Below are positions 6,524 to 15,309 of a stretch of 64,000 nt of DNA, in pieces. The position numbers and the translations under genes are program-made. The stretch's first letter is position 1, and the number at the start of each line of letters is the position of its first letter. This DNA is from Peptococcaceae bacterium BICA1-7 (lineage in GTDB: Bacteria; Bacillota; Desulfotomaculia; Desulfotomaculales; Desulfocucumaceae), in assembly GCA_000802095.1 (NCBI GenBank), contig JUEB01000033.1, positions 310,001-374,000 on the forward strand, given 5' to 3'. The notes below the pieces were generated by a model. That model made no database searches, had not been told where the DNA came from, and saw only the letters and a program-made list of their open reading frames with translations.

Positions 6524-8830
6524 ATGCTGCAGGGAATGAAGTTGAAGACGAAAATGTTTTTGATGTTTCTGCCCGTTGTCATATTGGGTTTTATATCTCT
6601 GCAAATAATCAATCACCAGATGACAAAAGCAATGGTTGACCGGGAAATTTCTGAAAAGATGGATATGCGGTTTAACAATATAATGGCCGGCTTTGAGGAA
6701 AAAATTAGCGCACACCAGAGAATATCTGAAACCCTGGCTGTTATTGTTGAGGGAAAAGGCCTGGAGATGAGCCGTGAAGAGTTCGGTGAGCTGCTGCAAA
6801 GGCTGGTTATGGTAAATGACGATACCCTGGGAATGGGGGTCTGGTATGAGCCGTACAGGCACAGTGCGGGGGAAAGATATTTCGGCCCGGCTGTTTATAT
6901 GAAGGGGAATAAAGCAGTATACACCGGGGAGTATGAGAAAGAGGATTATGACTACCACTCATGGGAGTGGTATCAAAACGGGAGAATTGGTATGGCGTGG
7001 ACAGACCCGTACTACGACAGCACCACCGGAATTACCATCATCACCACTACTGTCCCGTTTCACGACCAGAAGGAAAACTTCCAGGGTGTAATCACCGCCG
7101 ATGTCAACCTGAACATAATTCAAAAGCTTATTACCGGCATCCACATGGAAGAAGGCGGATGTGTATTTTTATTGGACCGAAAGGGGCGCTACATCACCCA
7201 CAGTGACCAGGAAAAAATAATGAAAAATCTTTCCGATGAAAAGGAGAGTGAGTTTTCCGGCCTGGGAAAAAAGATTCTTATGGAGAATTCCGGAACAGCT
7301 ATCCTTGAAAAGGAAAAGGAGAGGTTCCGGGTTTATTATTACACACTATCCCGAACAGGCTGGAAGATAGTTTTTTTGATACCTGAAAAAGAGCTTTATG
7401 CCTCGGTATACAACAGGTTATATTTGATGATGCTGGCCAGTCTCATAATAATGCTTGCAGCAGTTGCGGTAATAGTTAAGTTCAGCCGCCATATGGTTAA
7501 TAGGATAGAAAAAATAAACAATATGGCTCTTTCATTATCGTCTGATAGGATCGGGAGGGGCCACAGAACGGAGATCATTGACTTAGATTCCGCAGATGAA
7601 ATAGGTCTTTTGGCCACAAGGTTTAATGATGCTTCAGCCCAGCTAAATGACCTCTTCGGCAGACTGAGGAGCAGGGTTTTATTTGAGCAGCTCATTTCAT
7701 CCATATCCACAGGGTTTATAAACTTGGGGCATAGTGAGACAGACACGCAGATAAACAGTGCCCTGAGGGAGATAGGGAAATTTACGGGAGCCGGCCGGTG
7801 CTATGTTTTTCTATTGTCCAATGATGGGACAAGGCTGTATAACTCTCATCAGTGGCGGTTGGAAGAAGCCGGACTGCCTGGGGAGGGCAAGTTTAGAGAT
7901 CTGCCCGCGGCTGGTTTTTCACGCTGGCTTGAAGATAAGGTGTTTGAGACGGTCTGTCACCAGTCTCCGAAAGATCTGCGGCTGTCAGCGGGCGGAGAGG
8001 CCAGCTGTTATTACCCGGAGGGAACACATACTCTTGTGGAAGTGCCCATGGTTTATGGAGGCTCCCTGAGGGGCTTTTGGGGGTTTTATTCGGCACGGGC
8101 AGACGTGGTGTGGAAGAGTGAGGATATAAGGCTTTTTTCAATGATCGGGGAGATATTTGTTAATGCCCTTGTCCGCAAAGAGGCCGAGATGGAAAATCTT
8201 CATCTGAACCTTGAAATTGAGGATACTCAAAGGGAAATAATTTTTACCCTGGGTGAAATAGCAGAGGCCAGATCCTACGAGATGGGGAATCATGTAAAGA
8301 GGATGGCTGAATACTCCAAGCTGCTGGGGCTTAAATACGGCCTTTCAGAATATCAGGCCGAGCTGTTGAAGCTGGCCTCTCCTATACATGATATTGGAAA
8401 GCTGGCCATACCCGACGCAATACTTCTAAAGCCGGGAAAGCTTACCCCGGAAGAATTCGAGGTAATGAAAACCCATTCGCTGATAGGCTATAAAATGCTA
8501 TATAAATCAAAAAGGGAAATAATGAAGACAGCGGCCACCATTGCTCTCCAGCACCACGAAAGATATAATGGAAGCGGCTACCCCTATGGGTTAAAGGGTA
8601 AGGAAATACACATATACGGCAGGATTACCGCCCTGGCCGATGTTTTTGACGCTCTGGGCAGTGTCAGGGTTTATAAAGACGCCTGGGGCCTTGACCTTAT
8701 ACTGGAATATTTTAGAATAGAAAGAGGGGAATACTTCGATCCCGATCTGGTAGACATCTTTTTCGAGAATATTGAGGAAATATTAAATATAAGAAATTCA
8801 CTTTCTGATGACCAACAAAAAATGGAGTAA
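6524..8830 (+). CDS. Membrane dCache-HAMP-GAF-HD-GYP signalling protein
   Basis: 768 residues. A transmembrane helix at about 10-30 is followed by a large extracytoplasmic region with dCache features (LGMGVWYEPYRH, WTDPYYDSTTG, VITADVNLN). A second helix near 290-315 leads to a HAMP segment (residues about 315-375), a GAF domain (about 385-555) and an HD-GYP phosphodiesterase domain. The HD pair is H622/D623 in HDIGKLAIPD, with THSLIGYKML, LQHHERYNGSGYPYGLKG and ALADVFDAL in order. HD-GYP domains hydrolyse cyclic di-GMP; this protein should link an extracellular small-molecule signal to c-di-GMP level. No partner cyclase is in the window. It runs straight into the DUF4846 gene 3 bp downstream. 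Confidence 0.9.
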   Translation: MLQGMKLKTKMFLMFLPVVILGFISLQIINHQMTKAMVDREISEKMDMRFNNIMAGFEEKISAHQRISETLAVIVEGKGLEMSREEFGELLQRLVMVNDDTLGMGVWYEPYRHSAGERYFGPAVYMKGNKAVYTGEYEKEDYDYHSWEWYQNGRIGMAWTDPYYDSTTGITIITTTVPFHDQKENFQGVITADVNLNIIQKLITGIHMEEGGCVFLLDRKGRYITHSDQEKIMKNLSDEKESEFSGLGKKILMENSGTAILEKEKERFRVYYYTLSRTGWKIVFLIPEKELYASVYNRLYLMMLASLIIMLAAVAVIVKFSRHMVNRIEKINNMALSLSSDRIGRGHRTEIIDLDSADEIGLLATRFNDASAQLNDLFGRLRSRVLFEQLISSISTGFINLGHSETDTQINSALREIGKFTGAGRCYVFLLSNDGTRLYNSHQWRLEEAGLPGEGKFRDLPAAGFSRWLEDKVFETVCHQSPKDLRLSAGGEASCYYPEGTHTLVEVPMVYGGSLRGFWGFYSARADVVWKSEDIRLFSMIGEIFVNALVRKEAEMENLHLNLEIEDTQREIIFTLGEIAEARSYEMGNHVKRMAEYSKLLGLKYGLSEYQAELLKLASPIHDIGKLAIPDAILLKPGKLTPEEFEVMKTHSLIGYKMLYKSKREIMKTAATIALQHHERYNGSGYPYGLKGKEIHIYGRITALADVFDALGSVRVYKDAWGLDLILEYFRIERGEYFDPDLVDIFFENIEEILNIRNSLSDDQQKME

Positions 8831-8833
8831 TTT

Positions 8834-9685
8834 ATGAGGAAAATATTTGTGATGCTGCCGCTCCTGCTGGTTCTGGCAGCCTGCGGCCCTACTGATGTAA
8901 CACCTGTCGTAAAGCAGTATAATCCCCCGGCCGGCCTGGTCAGTATTGAGGGAAGTACTTTGGCTGAGAGGTTCAGCCCGCCTGCAGGATATACCAGGGC
9001 CGGGGCGGAGGAGGGTTCCTTCGGCCAATACCTGAGAGGCCTTCCACTAAAGACCCATGGCGCCAAAGTCAAATACTACGACGGGTCTGAGAAGCCCAGG
9101 GAGGTCTACGAGGCTGTGATTGACCTGGACGTGGGTGAGAGGGATCTTCAGCAGTGCGCCGATGCCGTTATCAGGCTGAGGGCTGAGTTTTTATATGGCA
9201 AAGGACAGTACGAGCAGATACATTTTAATTTTACCAGCGGCTTTAAGGCGGACTATGCCACCTGGAGGCAGGGCAACAGAATCGTGGTGGAGGGGAATAA
9301 TGCCCGCTGGGTGAAGGCCGGGGGCGATTCCGGGAGCTACGCCTCCTTCAGGAAGTACCTGGACATGGTCTTTGCCTATGCGGGAACACTCTCACTGTCC
9401 GGGGAGCTGAAGAGGGTGGCGGTGGAGGACATGAAGCCAGGCGATGTTTTTCTGAAGGGAGAGGATCCGGGCCACTGTGTCATAGTGGTGGACATGGCCG
9501 AGAACAAGTCCGGCCAAAAAATGTTCATGCTGGCCCAGAGCTACATGCCGGCCCAGGATATACATATATTGAAAAACCCTCAAGATACTGAAATAAGCCC
9601 CTGGTACCCGCTGGATTTCGGAGAAAGGCTGGAGACTCCGGAGTGGACTTTCAGCAGGGGCCAACTGGTAAGATTTAGCGATTAA
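8834..9685 (+). CDS. DUF4846 lipoprotein
   Basis: 283 residues with a lipoprotein signal peptide (MRKIFVMLPLLLVLAACG; lipobox LAAC). The body matches DUF4846: a FGQYLRGLPLK start motif, YYDGSEK, VIDLDVGERDLQQCADAVIRLRAEFLYG, and a C-terminal part with KPGDVFLKGEDPGHCVIVVDMA, which resembles an NlpC/P60-like Cys-His arrangement (GHC). It is a predicted membrane-anchored surface protein of unknown activity. It starts 3 bp after the HD-GYP gene and is probably cotranscribed with it. The dispersed element at 9745-10107 follows in sense orientation and supplies a terminator. Confidence 0.75.
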   Translation: MRKIFVMLPLLLVLAACGPTDVTPVVKQYNPPAGLVSIEGSTLAERFSPPAGYTRAGAEEGSFGQYLRGLPLKTHGAKVKYYDGSEKPREVYEAVIDLDVGERDLQQCADAVIRLRAEFLYGKGQYEQIHFNFTSGFKADYATWRQGNRIVVEGNNARWVKAGGDSGSYASFRKYLDMVFAYAGTLSLSGELKRVAVEDMKPGDVFLKGEDPGHCVIVVDMAENKSGQKMFMLAQSYMPAQDIHILKNPQDTEISPWYPLDFGERLETPEWTFSRGQLVRFSD

Positions 9686-9744
9686 AATAAACAGCCTTCG
9701 CCAGTACAGGCCACCTGTTTGGATGGGACATACGTGATCGATTA

Positions 9745-10107
9745 GGGCAGCTTTGGGGTCACTTTGTGGTCGCTAAAGGGCCGGTGGAGGGGCTTGAATC
9801 CGAGCTCCCGGACCTCCGGCTGAACTGGCTCTAAGCTCGTCGCCTAACGGACTGCCGGTCGCCTCCAACGCCGCGTCCATGCGTCGATTCCGGCTGCCGT
9901 CTGCGTCCTGCAGCCGGCCCGGCATTCCGTATGGCTCTGTCGCTAAGAGCCAGTATCAGCCTACGGGACGTCCGCCTGGATTAAATCCCCTCCCCCTCTA
10001 TGCATGTCACCAGGAGGTCTTTTTGCTTCCAGGAATGCCTGCCTATTCTGTCCCCTGTCTCCCCGCCGTCTGTAAAGACGGCACCGCCTGAAAGGCGGTT
10101 TTTTTTG
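9745..10107 (+). repeat. Dispersed structured element, subfamily B, copy 1
   Basis: About 90% alike by eye to 46655-46998 and recognisably homologous to the reverse complement of the subfamily A copies. The central hairpin at 9890-9917 has arms CCGGCTGC and GCAGCCGG around a 12-nt loop ending GTCCT; a smaller CGC-GTCCAT-GCG hairpin lies 15 bp before it. The 3' end is a double hairpin (GCCGTC/GACGGC, then CGCC/GGCG) with a run of eight T. It begins 59 bp after the DUF4846 stop, same orientation. ORFs inside it overlap the hairpins and are not conserved. Confidence 0.8.
10064..10107 (+). terminator. Tandem-hairpin terminator of element B copy 1
   Basis: Stem GCCGTC/GACGGC followed directly by CCGCC/GGCGG and then TTTTTTTT. 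It ends any transcript through the element or from the upstream HD-GYP/DUF4846 pair. Confidence 0.75.
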
Positions 10108-10183
10108 GGCAGGGGAATAGTTTTAGGTATAGTTGGGCAAAAAAATATAGTGTTAAAAAATAATTTACGGGAGGAGTATATGG

Positions 10184-10630
10184 ATGAAAAGGATGACCGT
10201 TCTTTTGGCAGTTATGGCGCTTGTATTGGGGCTGGCCCAGGTGTCTTACGGCTGGGGAGGGGGAGGCTGCAAACCCGGTGACCCACCGCCCCAGCTCAGT
10301 GCGGATAAATTGCAAAACCAGGCTGTTTTCCTGGGGCTTACCGACGAGCAGTCCGCAGGTATAAAGAAAATAAGACAGGACCACTTTAATAATACCAGGG
10401 AGCTAAAAGCCAAACTGCAGAATGCCATGTTCGACTTAAGACAGTTGAGCTGGGATAAGAATCCTGACCCCGCCAAGCTCACAGAAAAGATAAATGAAGT
10501 AAACAGCCTGCGGGGTGAGCTGTACAAGCAGTCCCAAACCTGCCGGGAGCAGATAAAAGCAGTGCTTACCCCGGAGCAGCAGGCCAAGCTGGACCAGCAG
10601 CGTCCCGGCCGCATTGGCAGGGGAATCTGA
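10184..10630 (+). CDS. Spy/CpxP-like periplasmic protein
   Basis: 148 residues with a clear signal peptide (first 23 residues, ending near VSYGWG). The mature part is helical with two LTxxQ motifs, LTDEQ near 53 and LTPEQ near 127, the hallmark of the Spy/CpxP/zinc-resistance family. Family members are extracytoplasmic ATP-independent chaperones or metal-binding stress proteins. The start at 10184 has GGGAGGAG 7-8 bases upstream; an ATG 4 bases earlier is out of frame. It appears monocistronic, between element B copy 1 and a terminator. Confidence 0.75.
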   Translation: MKRMTVLLAVMALVLGLAQVSYGWGGGGCKPGDPPPQLSADKLQNQAVFLGLTDEQSAGIKKIRQDHFNNTRELKAKLQNAMFDLRQLSWDKNPDPAKLTEKINEVNSLRGELYKQSQTCREQIKAVLTPEQQAKLDQQRPGRIGRGI

Positions 10631-10660
10631 GCCTGGCTGTGCGTACACGGTACATATAAA

Positions 10661-10709
10661 GACAGGGGAGAGGCGTTAGACGACCCTTTCCCCTGTCTGT
10701 CCCCTTTTT
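10661..10709 (+). terminator. Intrinsic terminator after the Spy-like gene
   Basis: GACAGGGGA at 10661 pairs with TCCCCTGTC ending at 10697, with CCCCTTTTT following. Confidence 0.7.
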
Positions 10710-10731
10710 AAGCCCGCCCGGAGTGGGACCC

Positions 10732-10776
10732 AAAACCACCTTTTCAGTATGGTGTCCGAAAAGGTGGTTTTACCTT
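10732..10776. terminator. Very stable 14-bp hairpin before the methyltransferase gene
   Basis: AAAACCACCTTTTC at 10732-10745 is perfectly complementary to 10758-10771 with a 12-nt loop, followed by ACCTTTTGCC. It could be a second terminator or an attenuator in the leader of the gene at 10807; the T run is weak on the plus strand. Confidence 0.5.
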
Positions 10777-10806
10777 TTGCCTGCATTTTAGAGGAATATC
10801 TCACAT

Positions 10807-11505
10807 TTGGAGGAAATTAATAACAGGCAGGTATTCCCGGTAAAGAAAAGAGGGTTATCCATTAACAATAAGACAAATATTATAAAATACAGGTTTCTTG
10901 CTCCCGTATATGATTTAATAATGGGAAGCCCAATTTTTGCCGGGGCCAGGAAGAAAGGACTCGGCCTTTTGGAGTTTCGGCCGGGCCAGAAGGTGTTGCT
11001 GGTTGGCATAGGCATAGGACAGGACCTTTCATATATACCGGGTGAGGTAAGCGTAACCGGGGTTGACCTCTCGGAGGAAATGCTGGCCCGGGCCGCTAAA
11101 AGAAAGCGGGGCGCCGAACTGATCCTGATGAATGCTGAAGAGCTTTCCTTTGCTGACGGCATTTTTGATGTTGTGGTCTTAAACCTTATTTTAAGTGTGG
11201 TTGAGAACCCCGGCCTGGCCATGGCCGAGGCCAGAAGGGTATTGAAGGAAGACGGAAGAATACTGGTATTTGACAAATTCCTTCCGGAAGGAAAGGAAGT
11301 CAGTCTTATCCGTAAAATGCTGAATATAATTACTTCATTTATTGGCACCGATATCAACCGGCGCTTTTCCGATGTGGTGAGAGGACTGCCGCTGGATATT
11401 ATTAATGACGGGCCGGCGGGCTTTTCCGGGAATTACAGGACCATACTGGCGGTAAAAAGACCTTTGCGGGCTTTGGGTGATAGTAAACAAACAAGGCGGT
11501 TGTGA
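10807..11505 (+). CDS. Class I SAM-dependent methyltransferase (UbiE-like)
   Basis: 232 residues. SAM-binding motif I is VLLVGIGIGQDL at about 63-74, followed by the acidic VTGVDLSEEML, NAEELSFADGIFDVVVLNLIL (motifs II/III) and an EARRVLKEDGRILVFDKF strand typical of Methyltransf_11. The likely start is TTG 10807, with AGAGGA about 11 bases upstream. The substrate is not recognisable. Its TGA overlaps the GTG of the metallophosphoesterase, indicating an operon. Confidence 0.8.
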   Translation: MEEINNRQVFPVKKRGLSINNKTNIIKYRFLAPVYDLIMGSPIFAGARKKGLGLLEFRPGQKVLLVGIGIGQDLSYIPGEVSVTGVDLSEEMLARAAKRKRGAELILMNAEELSFADGIFDVVVLNLILSVVENPGLAMAEARRVLKEDGRILVFDKFLPEGKEVSLIRKMLNIITSFIGTDINRRFSDVVRGLPLDIINDGPAGFSGNYRTILAVKRPLRALGDSKQTRRL

Positions 11506-12686
11506 TATTGAGGAACGGTGGTTTTCTTATTGTCCTGGCAGTCATTCTGCTTATGTACGGCCTGATCAATTTCTGGGTGGGGCTGAGGGGCTGGCAGCTG
11601 CTGGGGAGGTTTGTCCCCTTTTTGAGTGTTAAGCTATACTGGATAGCCTTCTGGCTGGTAGCCCTGTCCTTTTTCGCCGCCAGGCTGGGAGGTGGTTTTT
11701 TGCCTGCCGGGGCGGGCAGGTGGTTGACTGTTCTGGGTTCTTACTGGCTGGCGGCGCTCTTTTACCTGATCCTGGTCCTGGCCCTGGTGGAAATTGTGGC
11801 GCTGGCGCTGAGAATTGCCGGTCTTATGCCCGGCGGCCTGGCCGGTCATGCCGGGGCCTCCCTGGCCGTGGGACTGGCGGTGTTTATCGTGGTGGGCTGC
11901 ACTGTGTCCTACGGGTGGTGGAACGCCCTGCACCCCCGGGTGGTTCAGTACCAGGTGAACATACCAAAGCAGGCCGGCGCTTTGAAGAACCTGCACCTGG
12001 TGGTGGCGTCCGACCTGCACTTGGGGACTATTGTTGACAATGGCCGCCTTATGCAAATGGTAGACATGATTGAGGAGCTTGGGCCGGACCTGGTTCTTCT
12101 GCCCGGCGACATTATAGATGAAAACCCGGGCCCCTTTGTGGAGCAGGATATGGTTTCCAGCTTCCGGAAACTTGCTCCGGAGTACGGAGTGTACGCTGTC
12201 CCTGGCAATCACGAGTATATCGGCCGGGAGTCTGAAGTGATTGCCGCCCATCTGGGGGATGCCGGAATAAATGTTCTCCGGGACCAGTACGTCAAGGTGG
12301 CTGACAGCTTTTATATTGTTGGCAGGGATGAGATTTCCCGGGGCCGTATGGGGGCAGGAGGCAGAAAGGACCTTGCTGAGGTCATGGAGGGGGTTGACCG
12401 CTCTTTGCCGGTTATTCTTTTAGACCATCAGCCGGTTGAGCTGGACCGGTGCCGGGAGCAGGGGGCCGACCTTATGTTTTCCGGTCACACCCACCTGGGC
12501 CAGATGTTTCCCAACAACCTGATCACCAGGAGGATATTTGAGGTGGACTGGGGCTATCTTCGCAAAGGAAGCCTGCAGGTGATCGTGTCCTGCGGCTTCG
12601 GAACCTGGGGGCCGCCCATCCGGGTGGGGAACAGGCCGGAGATTGTGGACATAAGAATAAGCTTTGAGCCGGGGGACGGCAAATAG
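11502..12686 (+). CDS. Membrane-anchored metallophosphoesterase
   Basis: 394 residues. Four hydrophobic helices fill the first 135 residues, then a calcineurin-like phosphoesterase domain of the YkuE/YaeI type. Metal ligands are visible in order: DLHLG (171-175), GDIID (202-206), GNHEY (235-239), LLDHQP and GHTHLGQ. Relatives act on lipid or nucleotide phosphodiesters at the membrane. The GTG start overlaps the stop of the methyltransferase by 4 bases, so the pair may act on a common, perhaps lipid, substrate; that link is inference. Confidence 0.85.
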   Translation: MILRNGGFLIVLAVILLMYGLINFWVGLRGWQLLGRFVPFLSVKLYWIAFWLVALSFFAARLGGGFLPAGAGRWLTVLGSYWLAALFYLILVLALVEIVALALRIAGLMPGGLAGHAGASLAVGLAVFIVVGCTVSYGWWNALHPRVVQYQVNIPKQAGALKNLHLVVASDLHLGTIVDNGRLMQMVDMIEELGPDLVLLPGDIIDENPGPFVEQDMVSSFRKLAPEYGVYAVPGNHEYIGRESEVIAAHLGDAGINVLRDQYVKVADSFYIVGRDEISRGRMGAGGRKDLAEVMEGVDRSLPVILLDHQPVELDRCREQGADLMFSGHTHLGQMFPNNLITRRIFEVDWGYLRKGSLQVIVSCGFGTWGPPIRVGNRPEIVDIRISFEPGDGK

Positions 12687-12774
12687 TCAATTTCTAAAGG
12701 CCTTCAGGTAATTGCTGCAATTATTGCTTTTATGCCCGTTCGGCTATAAAACTTTGTATTTGACTTTATCCAAG

Positions 12775-12812
12775 GGCGTTGGCGCCATTTGCCAGCGCCT
12801 TTTCTCTTTTTA
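12775..12812 (+). terminator. Intrinsic terminator in the 12687-12986 gap
   Basis: GGCGTTGGC at 12775-12783 pairs with GCCAGCGCC at 12791-12799 (one G-T), followed by TTTTCTCTTTTT. The rest of this 300-bp gap is AT-rich upstream sequence of the next gene with no convincing ORF. Confidence 0.75.
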
Positions 12813-12986
12813 TACGAAAAAAAATGAGTTGTGGGTATCTTTTTATTTTATATATGGATATATTGGAAAAAGTGTCAATAAACTGGGCGCTGACATATTA
12901 ATATTTGAAAATGATTACGTATCGGTTACCCCTGTATACTTTACGTTTACCTTGAGTAGAAGTAAAAAAAGGGGAGGTATTTATTA

Positions 12987-14276
12987 ATGCCTGCTGAGAG
13001 AAAAACCAAATGGGAAAACATTTCTGATAAGCCCTTTGTTGACGTAAGGGATTTTGGAGCAAAGGGTAATAATGTTCATGATGATACTATCTTTCTTCAA
13101 TTTGCTATAGATTCTTCTCCGGAGGGTAGTTTAATTTATGTTCCTCAGCCTCCGGTTGCATATAAAATCACCAAACCTCTTGTTTTGAGGAATAGAAGAT
13201 TGATGGGAGGTGGTATGAAGGGAACCAAAATACTTCAACATACACCAGCAGCTGATGTGCTTATAGCAGGAGGAAGAATCAGCATATCTGACTTAATTTT
13301 GGGTCATCATGAAACTCCTGTTGGTGTTAGTGTTCCTAATGGTACCGGGATTAAAGTGGATAGGATAATGGATGGCAGTACAATTGAGAGAATCGAGCTT
13401 CTTCATAATACCTGCGGTATTTATTGTAATGAACCGGTAACTGAAACTATAAACTACATTTTTTCCACAACTATAAAAGATATTCGGTTTTACAATTTTA
13501 ACCATGCAGCCATGGATCTACGCGGTTATAATGGTGGTATAACCGGTTGTGTGCTTTCTAATCTATATGCCACAAATAGTGAATCAACCTATGGTGGAGC
13601 TACTTACGGGTTTTACTTTTCATCCTGTTCGGAAATGACAGCTAATCAGCTTAATGTTGAGCAGGGCAGGTACAACATGGGGATTGTGGTGATTTCCTGC
13701 GATAATTTCCTCATGAATAGTATCCACTTTGAGGGATATACACCGGCTCAAACTGAAAAAGCATTTTTTGTTGTAGATGGGATACATACCAAAGTTGTCC
13801 AAATAAATGGCGTAACTATACAGACTTGTATATTTGATGGTGATTTAGCCAGTAATTATGGCATATTAAATATCGGCCAATCTCCGGAAGTATTTATGAA
13901 CGGCCTTGTTACCAGGGACAATATCAGGACAAATGGAGCAACAGTAAGAAGATTTATCGGAGAAAGCAGTGTTTCCAAGGGAGCTGCTATTCGTGCAAGA
14001 GGTTTCAAAATTATTGATAGTATAGTTAATTATGGGGATCTCAATATAGACAAATCCGCACTTCCTGTTCTTAGAGAGTACAATGATTCCCGCTATTATT
14101 GGGAGATCAATGAGAAAAAAAATCTTACCGGAACTGCCGCTCCGGTAAGAGGAAACTGGGGTGTTGGAGATACTGTATGGAATACCAATCCGGTTGCCGG
14201 CGGCTATTTGGGCTGGGTTTGCACAGCGGCGGGCACTCCCGGCACCTGGAAAGCTTTTGGGCTTATAGCAACATGA
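12987..14276 (+). CDS. Right-handed beta-helix (Pectate_lyase_3-type) protein, probably acquired
   Basis: 429 residues. The N-terminus FVDVRDFGAKGNNVHDDTIFLQFAID, then VYVP-like and KPLVLRNRRLMGGGMKGT, is the classic start of Pectate_lyase_3/tailspike beta-helix proteins that bind or cleave polysaccharides. The C-terminus, with NWGVGDTVWNTNP and GWVCTAAGTPGTWKAFG, is the short tail module common in phage tail fibres and exopolysaccharide-associated helices. There is no signal peptide. The start has GGGGAGG 10 bases upstream. The gene is much more AT-rich than its neighbours except at its 3' end, suggesting transfer. It is convergent with and overlaps the end of galE by 73 bp. Confidence 0.75.
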   Translation: MPAERKTKWENISDKPFVDVRDFGAKGNNVHDDTIFLQFAIDSSPEGSLIYVPQPPVAYKITKPLVLRNRRLMGGGMKGTKILQHTPAADVLIAGGRISISDLILGHHETPVGVSVPNGTGIKVDRIMDGSTIERIELLHNTCGIYCNEPVTETINYIFSTTIKDIRFYNFNHAAMDLRGYNGGITGCVLSNLYATNSESTYGGATYGFYFSSCSEMTANQLNVEQGRYNMGIVVISCDNFLMNSIHFEGYTPAQTEKAFFVVDGIHTKVVQINGVTIQTCIFDGDLASNYGILNIGQSPEVFMNGLVTRDNIRTNGATVRRFIGESSVSKGAAIRARGFKIIDSIVNYGDLNIDKSALPVLREYNDSRYYWEINEKKNLTGTAAPVRGNWGVGDTVWNTNPVAGGYLGWVCTAAGTPGTWKAFGLIAT

Positions 14277-15277
14277 TATCCATCCAAAATATTATCGCCA
14301 AATCCGTCTGGGTGCTTTCTATGCCAGTCCCAGGCAGTTTCAAGAATTGTTTTCAGGTTGCTGTGCTGAGGTTGCCAGCCTAATACTTTTTGTGCTTTTT
14401 CGGAACTGGCGATTAGGACTGCCGGGTCCCCGGGACGCCTGTTGACAAGCTTTAATGGTATCGGCCTCCCTGTAATTTCCTCTGCAATTTTGACAACTTC
14501 CAGCACGGAATACCCGCAGCCATTTCCCAGATTAAAGCAGTCGGAAGGTTTTCCGGAATAAAGGTAATCAAGGGCCAGCAAGTGGGCCAGCGCTATATCG
14601 GTAACATGGATGTAATCCCTGATGCAGGTGCCGTCATGGGTAGGGTAGTCAGTGCCAAAGACACTGATCTCGGTTTTTTTGCCTGATGCCGCCTGCAGCA
14701 CCAGGGGAATCAGGTGGGTTTCCGGAGTGTGATCCTCACCTATGTCACAGTTTTTATCCGATCCTGCCGCATTGAAATACCGGAGGTTAATATATTTAAA
14801 CCCAAAGGCCCGGCTGTACCATTTGAGCACTTCCTCAAAGGCCAGCTTGGCCGCTCCGTAGGGATTTGCGGGCATAGTACGGTGGTTTTCCCCCAGAGGC
14901 AACTCCTTCGGATTTCCGTAAACAGCAGCAGTGGAAGAAAAAATAAAATATTTAACCCCTGTACCCACCAGAGTGTCCAAAAGGTTTATGCTCTTGACTA
15001 AATTATTAAAATAGTATGCATCCGGCCGTCTAACAGACTCACCCACCTGACTTAGGGCGGCAAAATGCATACACCCGTCTATTCCATAACTCCGCACCAG
15101 ATCACTTACCAGGCTGCCATCGGCAATATCACCTTCCACCAGGATGGCGTTTTTTACCGCCTTCCGGTGCCCCCGGGAAAGATTGTCCAACACTACAACG
15201 GCATGTCCGGCCTTTACCAGCTCTCTCACAGTATGACTGCCGATATACCCGGCGCCGCCGCATACCAGTACATTCAT
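14204..15277 (-). CDS. galE: UDP-glucose 4-epimerase, with an atypical C-terminal extension
   Basis: Start placed at ATG 15277 because GGAGGAG lies 6 bases before it; an upstream ATG at 15301 lacks a site. The 357-residue short-chain dehydrogenase has NAD-binding GGAGYIG (7-13), the SSTAAVYG serine/threonine segment, YGAAK catalytic Tyr-Lys, and NLGNGCGYSVLEVV. It interconverts UDP-glucose and UDP-galactose. GalE proteins normally end soon after the W-x-W-H-x-x-H-P-x-G motif; here about 30 more residues follow (from FGDNILDGY), antisense to the end of the beta-helix gene. It is the last gene of the long minus-strand run. Confidence 0.9.
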   Translation of the reverse strand: MNVLVCGGAGYIGSHTVRELVKAGHAVVVLDNLSRGHRKAVKNAILVEGDIADGSLVSDLVRSYGIDGCMHFAALSQVGESVRRPDAYYFNNLVKSINLLDTLVGTGVKYFIFSSTAAVYGNPKELPLGENHRTMPANPYGAAKLAFEEVLKWYSRAFGFKYINLRYFNAAGSDKNCDIGEDHTPETHLIPLVLQAASGKKTEISVFGTDYPTHDGTCIRDYIHVTDIALAHLLALDYLYSGKPSDCFNLGNGCGYSVLEVVKIAEEITGRPIPLKLVNRRPGDPAVLIASSEKAQKVLGWQPQHSNLKTILETAWDWHRKHPDGFGDNILDGYHVAISPKAFQVPGVPAAVQTQPK

Positions 15278-15309
15278 TTTGAACTCCTCCAGGTCTTGCA
15301 TTCACCGCA

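Noticed and set aside
9879-10281. Two short frames across element B copy 1
   Set aside because: They are not kept in copy 2 and run through the terminator; the conserved signal is the hairpin structure.
12712-12987. 91-codon frame ending at the beta-helix start codon
   Set aside because: It runs through an intrinsic terminator, has no ribosome binding site and no recognisable protein features.
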